Assembly: GCA_030425385.1 (NCBI GenBank)
Contig: JAUIAH010000005.1
Location: forward strand, 186,001 to 250,000
Reading direction: 5' to 3'
DNA from: Verrucomicrobiia bacterium
Lineage (GTDB): Bacteria; Verrucomicrobiota; Verrucomicrobiia; Verrucomicrobiales; DEV007
Length of the DNA stretch: 64,000 nt
Below the pieces are notes generated by a model. The model ran no database searches and was not told the origin of the DNA. It saw only the letters and a program-made list of their open reading frames with translations. This document shows positions 55,882 to 64,000 of this stretch, in pieces. The position numbers were made by a program, and so were the translations under genes. Position 1 is the stretch's first letter. The number at the start of each line of letters is the position of its first letter.

Positions 55882-57054
55882 TTATTCCTGCCGAAGCCGG
55901 TAAAACAGGCGAATCCCACTTGGCGAGGTGTCATCGGCATGAAGTGTCGCCTCATTTGCCTCCAGCCACGTACCCAACGGTGTCCACTGAGAGAGGTCGC
56001 GACTGGATTCGACTTGGTAACGGGCCCCGGGAACGGCGTCCCACTGGAGGCGCCGCGCCCCGTCTGGCAAGACGTCTAGATTCAGAACGGGGAGGTCTCG
56101 CGTGGGAGCGCTGCCCATTTCAATGTCCCAGCCCACATCCTGCAACGCGGCGACATCGAGTTCGGTGAAGACCCGGAGTCGCGTGCCTGTCGCACAACTA
56201 CTCGGGTCCATGCGGGCAATCTGCTCGACCCCTGCTGGCACGCCGAACTGCTCCAAGGTGAGACTGAGGACGTTGCGCCCATTGTCCGGGTCATGCCCCA
56301 AGGGATACACACAGGCACCATCATCCTGCCAGTGACTCGGATACGTGCTGGGCTGCATCGGCACGGGACCACCAAAGGAAGCCACGGCATGTGGTCCCCG
56401 AAAGACGGGCGCGGCAGGATCGCTCGTATCCGTGTGGGTCTGCCATGAATCCGAGGAGGACCCCAGACCTAGCAGGTGCCCTAATTCATGCAGTGCTGTC
56501 GGGACAAAGTCCGAACCCCATGAGCCATCCTCACGCCGTTCCGTGAGAGAGAAATTCCACGTTCGCTCCGTATCAAAGGTGATCTGGCCACCCCACGGAC
56601 CGAAATCGAGAGCGCCCTCTCCGTGAGCAGGGCTACCATCGGGGTTCGTCTCCCCACGCGCTTGGATGTGATCGAACCACGCTTGGTTCCCGCTCGCTCG
56701 GAACCCACCCGCGCCGCCACGGCCAGCGGAGGCCAAGGGTTGCCCACCCGCATAAACGATGAGCGTGTCTCGCGGGACCACCAAATTGGGAATCTCATAC
56801 GAGGCACCAGTCCCTGGATGCGAAATCCGCGCCGACCAACTGACATTGCCCACAAACGCTTCCGCATCGATAGGCTCCAGGTCATCTTGGAGGATCGATT
56901 CATAGAAATCGGCCACTGCTCGAAGTGCCGCCCGCTCTTGGGACCCCGTTTCTCCGAAGAAACCGTAAGTGTCCAGCGAGTAGTCGAGTTCAATCTCCAG
57001 CCCACGCAGCGACACGATCCCTAACAAATATATCAATACAGCGAATCTCATCAT
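55882..57054 (-). CDS. secreted zinc metalloprotease-like protein (HExxH)
   Basis: 390 residues with signal peptide (MMRFAVLIYLLGIVSLRG). The metal motif HELGHLLGLGSSS has His189, Glu190 and His193. The third-ligand position of metzincins (HExxHxxGxxH) is Ser199, so the third ligand must come from elsewhere. A downstream ELDVAALQDVGW segment is common in this type of protein. The last 65 residues are the shared LQWDAVPGARYQVESSRDLSQW...FYRL module. It overlaps the end of the ceramidase gene by ATGA, so the two are co-transcribed. Confidence 0.83.
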   Translation of the reverse strand: MMRFAVLIYLLGIVSLRGLEIELDYSLDTYGFFGETGSQERAALRAVADFYESILQDDLEPIDAEAFVGNVSWSARISHPGTGASYEIPNLVVPRDTLIVYAGGQPLASAGRGGAGGFRASGNQAWFDHIQARGETNPDGSPAHGEGALDFGPWGGQITFDTERTWNFSLTERREDGSWGSDFVPTALHELGHLLGLGSSSDSWQTHTDTSDPAAPVFRGPHAVASFGGPVPMQPSTYPSHWQDDGACVYPLGHDPDNGRNVLSLTLEQFGVPAGVEQIARMDPSSCATGTRLRVFTELDVAALQDVGWDIEMGSAPTRDLPVLNLDVLPDGARRLQWDAVPGARYQVESSRDLSQWTPLGTWLEANEATLHADDTSPSGIRLFYRLRQE

Positions 57055-58457
57055 TTCGAATCATTTCCCAAAGCGACATAACACGCATGCAAGAGCGCAT
57101 GCGCCTCCTCAACGAGGCGTTCTCCTGATCCCGCGGCCACGCGTGAGCTCACCACTTCATAAGCTCCTTGCCGGAATCCTTTGCGCGTGGGGACGTAGCC
57201 AATGCTCCCGTTCGACAGCTCCGTGATGATGGTTTGGCCGAAGGGTGAGGCTGCTTTCAAATCCAAGCCTAACTCCACAAAGATCTCTCCCGGCAACGCC
57301 ACCCAACACAGCGCGTCCCCCACCGTGATGACTTGCACCTCCACCTCAAATGGGCGTCCCTCACGTTGGACCACGTCCATGACTTTGTGCGCGAAGACCA
57401 GCTGCATGAAGCTCCCTCGATTACGATCAGTCGTCTCCCCTTCAAGAATCGCCTTCGCCTTGACCGCAGCATCCTCGCTCAACTTGGGCAAATCCAATGC
57501 CACCCGTGTCGACCGCACTTGCAGTTTCCCCACAACTGGCTCGAGATGGCGCCAGGTCTTCAACACCTCACCGGCAAGGATCGTGCCCATCCGAGCCGCA
57601 TTCTCCGGCCCTTTCTGCCGCGCGTTCCACGTCACATCCACGTGATTCAGGTCGCCGCACGCTCCGCTCGTGTAGAGAGTCACCAAGTCCGCATCGATCG
57701 CCGCGCGGAGATTCTCTGTGAGTGTGAAGGGCAAATCCGCCGAAATGATAGGGCCGCCCACGTTATCCAAATGCACGGCGTGATTGACATAGGCACCGAG
57801 GAAGCGTCCCGCCTCGGACCGCTCTCTCCAAGCGACCACGGGAACTGCCGGGTCAATGGGTCCCACTGGCTTGATAATGTTAGGGTTCATCTTGCCGGGA
57901 TTCCACCCCACCGTGCCATCACGCATGTGAAAGCGCCGATGAAAGGCGATGCTATCCTCCTCACCTTCTGCCGCCAGGAGTTCAATCGGCACGCGCTTCT
58001 GAGAGGCTTCCGACACCGCTTGCGCAATCTTCGCTGGCAGCGCCTCACTGAATGCCTGGGCCAAGGGTTCATTCGCGCCCTGACGATCATACAAAGCATT
58101 CCCCGCCAACACTGGTCCCGTATGGGCGTGCGTTGCACTGATCATCACGTGGGCGGCGGGAATCCCCGTCTGCGCTTCCACCAAGGCACGCGCCTCTTCC
58201 ACAAACGCCCGCCGCGTGCTGATCAAATCCAAGGCCACCATCGCCACCGTCGTCTCCGCCTGCTCCAGGACCCATGCCCGCGCGTAGAGATCATCATGCA
58301 CCCCTTCCGAACCACGTCGGTGATAATACCCGGCTAACGGAGTCCCTAACGGCGGCGTGATCGCCACCATCGCTGAGCCCGCCTTCCACGAAATTTCTTC
58401 GCCTCGTGCAGCGACCGTCAACACCAACATCAGAAATGAAATCAACCAGCGTCTCAT
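57051..58457 (-). CDS. secreted neutral/alkaline ceramidase-like protein
   Basis: 468 residues, signal peptide 1-19 (MRRWLISFLMLVLTVAARG). The N-terminal domain of neutral/alkaline non-lysosomal ceramidases is clear: WKAGSAMVAITPPLGTPLAGY, DLYARAWVLE, ALDLISTRR, ISATHAHTGP (zinc-ligand His pair), GAYVNHAVHLDNVGGPIISADLP and SGACGDLNHVD. In characterised members this domain cleaves the N-acyl bond of ceramide. Many bacterial homologues lack the C-terminal domain, as here, and their substrates are unknown. First gene of the pair with the metalloprotease. Confidence 0.88.
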   Translation of the reverse strand: MRRWLISFLMLVLTVAARGEEISWKAGSAMVAITPPLGTPLAGYYHRRGSEGVHDDLYARAWVLEQAETTVAMVALDLISTRRAFVEEARALVEAQTGIPAAHVMISATHAHTGPVLAGNALYDRQGANEPLAQAFSEALPAKIAQAVSEASQKRVPIELLAAEGEEDSIAFHRRFHMRDGTVGWNPGKMNPNIIKPVGPIDPAVPVVAWRERSEAGRFLGAYVNHAVHLDNVGGPIISADLPFTLTENLRAAIDADLVTLYTSGACGDLNHVDVTWNARQKGPENAARMGTILAGEVLKTWRHLEPVVGKLQVRSTRVALDLPKLSEDAAVKAKAILEGETTDRNRGSFMQLVFAHKVMDVVQREGRPFEVEVQVITVGDALCWVALPGEIFVELGLDLKAASPFGQTIITELSNGSIGYVPTRKGFRQGAYEVVSSRVAAGSGERLVEEAHALLHACYVALGNDSK

Positions 58458-58600
58458 AAGGCCAGCCTACTCCAATCTAATCTCAAAAGGAAGGCATGAT
58501 CGCGGCCCTATCCCTCAAGCCCCTGGATAGATTCGTTCATTTCCATCCCACTGCAGCCTGCCCTCCCGACAAGAGCAGTCGTTCGCTCACCTTGAAGGGA

Positions 58601-61600
58601 TCAATCATCCCCTGCGACACGATCTTCGACGTCTTCACTCGGGACGGGGCCGACGCGAACTTCGTAGAAGCTGCGGGTGCGCTCGTTGGCATCAAGGGTG
58701 ATGGAACTGATAGGGCCCGTGGCGAGCGTAGTGGAATCGGGGATGGGATCCCAGTCCCTGAGGTTGTCCGATTCCCAAATGCTGTAGACGATGTCTGGGA
58801 CTGATTCCCATTCTAACATCATAGTGTCTGCTGTGAGGGTGGAGTTGGAGGTGAACTCCAATTTGGAATGAGGATCAAGCGGATCAGTACCGGCATCCGA
58901 TTCTTGGGCGTTGGTGAGGCCGTCGCCGTCGCTGTCGAGCAGGGCATTGGCTTGGATATCGGCAGCGAAGCCGTAGAATTCAGCCCAGGCTTCGGTCACG
59001 TTGAGCGCGTTGACGGTGAGGCCGGTCTTGAGATTGCCTTCGTTGTGTTCGTGGGCGCCGATGTCGATGCGGTTCCCGGCGATACGGAGGCTGCCGCGTT
59101 GATCTGTGAGCGGAGCCGTGGTGATGTTAGGGTCTCCAGCATCGAGCGCGGGGCTCTGCGATTGCAGGGCGTGGGTTTCGGTCGGACCACCATTGCGAGC
59201 GAGTGGGCTGAGGTGGGCTTGGCCGAAGCGGTCCTCAGGAGCAATCCAGCCGGCGCTGTGCAAAGTATTCTCCACCAGGTTGTAGCGGAGGGAAACGACG
59301 TTGCCGAAGACATTGGGCCCCTGAATATCGGCGGCGTTGTTGGCGATGATGGTATGGCCGATATTCGCCGTGGCGCCGCTGGCATTGTAGAGTCCACCAC
59401 CGTAGTCCGCCTCGTTAAAGGCAAGGGTGCTATGTCGCAATGTTAACGTCCCGGTGTTGTGAATGGCTCCGCCTTCCCCAAGATCACCATCCATCGTGAG
59501 GGAACGATTCGCGGAGAAGGTGCAGTTCTCCACGAGGGCGGTGCCGTGATTGAGAAGCCCGGCTCCGTCTTTCTTGAACATCACATTGTTGCGAACGGTG
59601 CAATTTCGAAGGGTGAAGACCCCGTAGTTGACCAAGGCAGGTGCTTGGCTATTGCGCAAGGTGAGGCCCTTCAAGGTCAGATCTGCGTTAGGGCCAATCT
59701 CAAAGAGGCCTAGTGCAGCGGTTTGCCCATCAAGGGTGAGGCCATCTGTGAGGGACGACGCATCAATCGTCAGTTGGTGATCCACAATAATGGCGTGTTT
59801 GCTAGGATTGATACGTAGTGTAGCACCATCCATCGTCAGGGGATCAAAGACGATGAGGTCCGCTGGCTCAAGGGCTTCCACGGCCGAGCGCAGCTCGCCA
59901 CTGCCGAGGCGATCGGGATCCCAAGTGGTGACGGCACCATCGATATCGGAATCGACGACATAAGTCTGCAGTTCGTAGGCGCCAATGTCGGCCAGCTTGG
60001 TGCGGTTGCCGTCGCCATCGGCGATGCGGGTGCGTTCCCGTTGATCGCGGGCAGGGATGTTGAGCAGGGCGATCTCGCCTAACTGAAGCACGGAAGTCTG
60101 AGAGGGATCGGCGGTTGAGGGAAATGATAGACGAAAATGGCGATAGGCGCCTGGGGAATCAAATTCCAAGACCTGGCTGCTCCCGCGTCCTGGGAAAGCC
60201 GGTATGGTGCCTTCGGAAATGAGCGTGTAGCGGGTGCCATCCACGCTTCCTTCGATACGATAAGCCGCCGGATCCGCCGCGGGCAGCGTGGGCGCGGAAG
60301 TAAGCTCCATTCCATTCACGGTCCCAAGGCCAATGCTTGGCGAGACGATGAACTCCGCTCCCGCGGAAGCGACCCCTTCATTGAAGAGTGTGGTGATCTG
60401 GGACTTGGTGAGAGCGACCCCAAAGAGCGCAAGGTCGTCATAGCTGCCTTCGGCAAATCCGAAAAGGAGCGTCGTGAAGTCATCCAGCAGGGGAGCCGCT
60501 CCCGTATCGGACCCAACAAGCTCGCCATCGAGCCAGATCTGCCGTTGGAACCCATTCTTCACGACGACGAGATGATGCCATGCCGTCCAATCAACATTTC
60601 CCGGAGTGGCCACATCGAGTCCTGAGTCTCCCCCAGTCGTGCTCGTGATGAAACTGATCTCCGTTTCCGACTTGATCCCGGGTGCCCCCGCAACCAATCC
60701 CCATCCTTCAGCGCTTCCCGGGGAAATCAACGCGAGCGCTCCATTGGCTTCACTAGCATTCGCCCGTTTCTGCCACCAACTGACGGTGACCGTATCACGC
60801 AGAGCCACTTCATTGACGAACGTTCCCGATGCCGTCATGCCTTGTTCGGACTCCGCCAGGTAGAGGGCACGGTCACCCGCTTCACCGCTCCGGCCCTGAC
60901 CATCTGCTGAAATGCTAGTCTCCGATTCCAACGTGCCGGTGATGCCGCGCACCCGATCGGTCGGATCCCCGGTCTCATTGAAGTCCCAGAAGGCAAGCAA
61001 ATGCGTATCGTATGATTGATAGACTGTCGCCGAATCATTGTCGAAGGCCATCTCGGGTCCTGCAGCGGGCGGGCTGTTATTCGGACCACTCGCGGCCACG
61101 GGATCGCCAGGACGCACAATGTCCCTTCGGAGAACATCATCCTCGACATCAATGGCAGGGCTCCCTGCGCCCAAGGCGTGGGTGAGGGTCACTCCCCCGT
61201 TGTCTCGCAATGCCGTCGCGAGTTCCGCCTGCAGCCCCAACCTATCCGTCCCACTCTCGCCGGTGATGGTCGCGCCAGACGCATCCTCCAAGAGATTATG
61301 GCCCAAGGACATCAGCTCGCCCGTGTAATCAGGCCCCTCGTGATTGGCGAAGAGGCTGAAGCCTGACTGAACGGCACCGGCATTGTTGTGCATGCCGTCT
61401 CCGGTAATGCCAGCACTATTGTTCGCGAAGGTACAGTGATAGAGTTCGGAAATGTCTCCGTGATTGTAGACGCCGCCACCCGAACCGGAGGCCGTGTTGC
61501 CACTGATTGTCGTATGGTTGAGCACCAGGATCGTGTTCGAGAAATTATCGATACCGCCGCCATTGCCTGCCAGGGCGTGGTTGTTGGAAACGGTGCTGTG

Positions 61601-64000
61601 ATTTAAGGTCAAACGGCCACCAAAGACGTTATCGATGCCGCCGCCCCAGGCGCCCGTGGCGGTGTTGTCATAGACGGAGCAGCGATTGAGAATGGCCGTC
61701 CCTTCATTGCGCATGCCGCCCCCACCGCCGGAGGAGACGTTGCCGTAGAGCTGGCAATCGTTCATGGTGAGGATGGCCGAGCTACTGACAGAAATGCCAT
61801 GCGAATTGCCACCGGTGATCTTGAGGTTCTCAAACGTCGCGTTGGTCGTGCCACTGAGTGCGAAGACGCGGCTGGTGTCGTTTGCATCGATCACGATACC
61901 GTCGAGTGGAGCCAAGTTCATGAGTTGCTGCACCTCGGCAGTGCTCGCGCCGGTGTCATAAAGCATGACATCATCGATGAGGCCATCGAACTGATTTCCC
62001 ACCAGGGGATTGCTACCGATATGAAGAGCGTGCGCGGCCGAGGGATCGTAGACGATGTTTCCGGATACTGCCTTCGTGGTCTGTAAGAGTCCGTTGAGAT
62101 AGAGACGCATTTCATGACCATCGTAGGTGCCTACGACGAAGACCCATTGATCCGCAGGCGTCCCACCAAGACTCAAGATGGACTGGACGCCATCGCTGGT
62201 CTTGATGCTCCAAAGGAAGTAGCCCCCGAACCAACCGGATAGCGCGAAGGCAGCGTCATTGCTCACGATAGCCCGAACGTCGGAATAACTGCTAGGGCGC
62301 ACCCAAGCCGCGACGGTGACTTGTTCCTCTGGGGTGAATCGGTTAGGCAAGATGTCGGCCGCGTGGCCGCTGTTGGCGGTGTCGAGCGCGTCCCCAAAGC
62401 TGGGCCGCGCGTTAGTCGAGCTGCGCGTGGCGCTGCCACTGATGACGACGGCTCCATCGCGGGCGACGTCATTGGGCACCTCGCCACCTTGATCGTCATC
62501 AAATCGCCAGAAGCCAAGGAGTTCGCCATTGGCAAGTTGGGCCGAGGCGCCGCCCGCGATGGTGAGGGTGTTGCCGCCGTTGAGATTGATGCTGCCATTG
62601 GCCAGGGTGCAGGTCTGCGTGCCCATGGCGTTGGTGTCAAAGCCGATGCGGTTGCCGATGCCACTGTTGGTGAGGGCGACGGCTTCGCGCAATGATAGGA
62701 GGTCGTCATTCGCATCCACGACGTCTTGCCCGGTCGTCACGACAATGGCTGGGATGTCAGCTTCAAAGGCGCCCATGTCGGGTCCGGCCACCCCATCGAG
62801 GTTGCCATCGCGGCCACGGGGGCGTCCCCGTTGATCGAAGCCAGAGTTGGCTGTGCCACCGGCATCAATGGCAGGGCTGCCCTGCTGCAAGCCATGCGTT
62901 TGCGTGGGGCCACCATTGCGCGCAAGCGGCAAGAGCAAGGGATCGGCATGGATATCGGTAGCGGCCAGGGTGGTGCCGTGCGTGATCCTCACCATGTTAT
63001 AGCCATCGCTAGAAGGATCGCCATCGATGTCTTCATGGAAAGAACCCACTGCAGCGTTATTAGCCACAATGTTATTGTAGAAGAACCCGGGTCCGGGATT
63101 GGCCAAGAAGATGCCGCCGCCACTTGAGAACTGTCCGCTGGAGAAATTATCAGCGATGGTGCATTGGATGATATTGAAACGATCGACGTTCTCCAAATAG
63201 ATGGCCCCGCCGCTGTCACCGGATTCGTTGTCCGAGAACGTGCAATTGATCATGTGGATCAAGGGCGAGAGCGAGAAGACACTGCTGTCGTATTTGCAGT
63301 AGAGAGCACCGCCTTTGCCGGTCGCTTCGCAGTTGCGGATGGTGACGTTCTCTAAGAAGAGGGCGCCGTAGTTCTCCAGAGCACCGCCGTCACCATCGAC
63401 ATACGAATCGGCAATGGTGAGATTCTTCAAGGTCATGCCAAAGCCAGAGAAGAACCTCACGGGCCGAATGGTCCCCCCGCCGCTGATGGTGAGTCCGGGC
63501 GCATCGCGTCCATCCCAAATGCGGCTGGACATGGTCACAGGGGTGCCCGTGATGAGGATCGTCTTGTCCGTCAAGGAGGGATCGAATCGAATGATGTTTC
63601 CGGCAGAATAGTGCGCGACTTCGCGGAGCGAATCGCCAGCACCGAGGCCGAGATCGCCATCGTCTTCATCGAGATGGGTCGTGACGATGACCTCGACCGG
63701 AGTCGTGATGGGTGTGGGAGCCGGTGCCTTGATGAGGATGGCGTGCTCAGCATCGGTGGGAATGCTTCCGGCGGTGTTGCAAGCGATGCTCACGCCTTGA
63801 TCAGCCCCATCGCTTTGCACTCCAATGCTAGCACTCTCGCCACCTGGGTTGCCGGGCAAGTATTGGTAAATGATGTCGCCGCTTTCAAAGAGGATGACTT
63901 GGAAACTGAACGTCGCCGTTCCATTGAATGGACGCACGTTGTTCCATTGATAAATGCTGATCCAACCGCGGCCTCCGGAGGGAATGGGCGGGCGATACGG
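58601..64000 (-). CDS. giant exported repeat protein (beta-helix 'anchor Q' and LamG domains), 5' end outside window
   Basis: 1799 residues visible; the frame continues past the right edge (GWISIYQWNNVRPFNGT), so N-terminus and signal are missing. At least three blocks of parallel beta-helix/polymorphic repeats (LENVTIRNCEATGKGGALY, FNIIQCTIADNFSSG, LNHSTVSNNHALAGNGGGIDN, LRNCTVRNNVMFKKDGAGLLNHG) end in 'LARNGGPTxTHALQxxSPAIDAG', the choice-of-anchor Q signature. Two LamG-like domains are inserted (ELLGFWRFDDDQGG... and LAFWDFNETGDPTD...). Near the C-terminus are a thrombospondin type 3-like DSDGDGLTNAQESDAGTDP and the shared SDNLRDW...FYEV module. A cell-surface adhesin or structural protein is likely. 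Confidence 0.87.
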   Translation of the reverse strand, partial: PYRPPIPSGGRGWISIYQWNNVRPFNGTATFSFQVILFESGDIIYQYLPGNPGGESASIGVQSDGADQGVSIACNTAGSIPTDAEHAILIKAPAPTPITTPVEVIVTTHLDEDDGDLGLGAGDSLREVAHYSAGNIIRFDPSLTDKTILITGTPVTMSSRIWDGRDAPGLTISGGGTIRPVRFFSGFGMTLKNLTIADSYVDGDGGALENYGALFLENVTIRNCEATGKGGALYCKYDSSVFSLSPLIHMINCTFSDNESGDSGGAIYLENVDRFNIIQCTIADNFSSGQFSSGGGIFLANPGPGFFYNNIVANNAAVGSFHEDIDGDPSSDGYNMVRITHGTTLAATDIHADPLLLPLARNGGPTQTHGLQQGSPAIDAGGTANSGFDQRGRPRGRDGNLDGVAGPDMGAFEADIPAIVVTTGQDVVDANDDLLSLREAVALTNSGIGNRIGFDTNAMGTQTCTLANGSINLNGGNTLTIAGGASAQLANGELLGFWRFDDDQGGEVPNDVARDGAVVISGSATRSSTNARPSFGDALDTANSGHAADILPNRFTPEEQVTVAAWVRPSSYSDVRAIVSNDAAFALSGWFGGYFLWSIKTSDGVQSILSLGGTPADQWVFVVGTYDGHEMRLYLNGLLQTTKAVSGNIVYDPSAAHALHIGSNPLVGNQFDGLIDDVMLYDTGASTAEVQQLMNLAPLDGIVIDANDTSRVFALSGTTNATFENLKITGGNSHGISVSSSAILTMNDCQLYGNVSSGGGGGMRNEGTAILNRCSVYDNTATGAWGGGIDNVFGGRLTLNHSTVSNNHALAGNGGGIDNFSNTILVLNHTTISGNTASGSGGGVYNHGDISELYHCTFANNSAGITGDGMHNNAGAVQSGFSLFANHEGPDYTGELMSLGHNLLEDASGATITGESGTDRLGLQAELATALRDNGGVTLTHALGAGSPAIDVEDDVLRRDIVRPGDPVAASGPNNSPPAAGPEMAFDNDSATVYQSYDTHLLAFWDFNETGDPTDRVRGITGTLESETSISADGQGRSGEAGDRALYLAESEQGMTASGTFVNEVALRDTVTVSWWQKRANASEANGALALISPGSAEGWGLVAGAPGIKSETEISFITSTTGGDSGLDVATPGNVDWTAWHHLVVVKNGFQRQIWLDGELVGSDTGAAPLLDDFTTLLFGFAEGSYDDLALFGVALTKSQITTLFNEGVASAGAEFIVSPSIGLGTVNGMELTSAPTLPAADPAAYRIEGSVDGTRYTLISEGTIPAFPGRGSSQVLEFDSPGAYRHFRLSFPSTADPSQTSVLQLGEIALLNIPARDQRERTRIADGDGNRTKLADIGAYELQTYVVDSDIDGAVTTWDPDRLGSGELRSAVEALEPADLIVFDPLTMDGATLRINPSKHAIIVDHQLTIDASSLTDGLTLDGQTAALGLFEIGPNADLTLKGLTLRNSQAPALVNYGVFTLRNCTVRNNVMFKKDGAGLLNHGTALVENCTFSANRSLTMDGDLGEGGAIHNTGTLTLRHSTLAFNEADYGGGLYNASGATANIGHTIIANNAADIQGPNVFGNVVSLRYNLVENTLHSAGWIAPEDRFGQAHLSPLARNGGPTETHALQSQSPALDAGDPNITTAPLTDQRGSLRIAGNRIDIGAHEHNEGNLKTGLTVNALNVTEAWAEFYGFAADIQANALLDSDGDGLTNAQESDAGTDPLDPHSKLEFTSNSTLTADTMMLEWESVPDIVYSIWESDNLRDWDPIPDSTTLATGPISSITLDANERTRSFYEVRVGPVPSEDVEDRVAGDD

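Noticed and set aside
61400-63420. Regular GGCG-rich repeats that might suggest a CRISPR or tandem DNA array
   Set aside because: They are codons of beta-helix repeats (NHGxxxLxxCTxxxN) within one reading frame, with variable spacing and sequence.

Overview
This 64 kb window is a chromosomal segment of moderately high G+C, most likely from a member of the Verrucomicrobiota (inference). The grounds are the mix of genes: a Tat-exported Gfo/Idh/MocA-type protein, a Tat-exported sugar-phosphate-isomerase-like protein, a PQQ-type beta-propeller, delta-60, FG-GAP and 'anchor Q' surface proteins, a C25 (gingipain-type) peptidase, a type III PKS cluster, and many exported proteins ending in a similar 'ExSxDLxxW...FYR' module. 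No rRNA, tRNA, CRISPR array, integrase or complete insertion sequence was seen.

Layout. (1) 1-4664, minus strand: an exported Fn3-like protein, a sodium:solute symporter, a 39-residue membrane peptide, pyrB and asnB (cut by the left edge). A divergent MarR-type gene faces it across a palindromic operator candidate. (2) 5360-7666: a FecA-like TonB-dependent receptor with a well-formed Fur box upstream, then about 550 bp of non-coding DNA carrying REP-like palindromes. (3) 8161-19771: an envelope glycan locus. It holds a polyprenyl-phosphate-sugar-synthase-like GT2 fused to a response-regulator receiver, an outer-membrane efflux lipoprotein, a divergent and translationally coupled trio (membrane fusion protein, polytopic TPR protein, 1105-residue GT39-like transferase), a flippase-like membrane protein and a GT4 transferase. 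No conventional inner-membrane pump is present. This is my best candidate for an undescribed system. (4) 19897-26712: a delta-60/Ig/LRR surface protein, a small orphan gene, a GH10 xylanase-SGNH esterase fusion cut off from its signal peptide by an in-frame TAG, and an oxidoreductase. (5) 26718-29947: a methyltransferase, flavoprotein and type III PKS operon, divergent from an exported DABB-fold protein that retains the Tyr/His pattern of plant olivetolic acid cyclase.

(6) 30015-38051: an HD-domain protein, a methyltransferase fragment, an outer-membrane barrel, the C25 peptidase, a SWIM-SNF2 ATPase and a PD-(D/E)XK (DUF2887/DUF4351-like) protein. (7) 38171-45571: two exported or membrane-anchored unknowns, an ECF sigma gene broken by an in-frame TAA with its small membrane partner, a PrmA-like methyltransferase, a PQQ propeller protein and a DNA photolyase. 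(8) 45609-64000: an isomerase/FG-GAP/TPM operon, a pair of secreted proteins (one with four tandem repeats), a secreted protein with a clan-CD-like His/Cys pattern, a LysM lipoprotein, a metalloprotease overlapping a neutral ceramidase, and a giant polymorphic repeat/LamG protein cut by the right edge.

Two genes carry single premature stops (25163-25165 and 41532-41534) and one is a 5' fragment (30502-30720). This points to recent gene decay or to base-level assembly errors.
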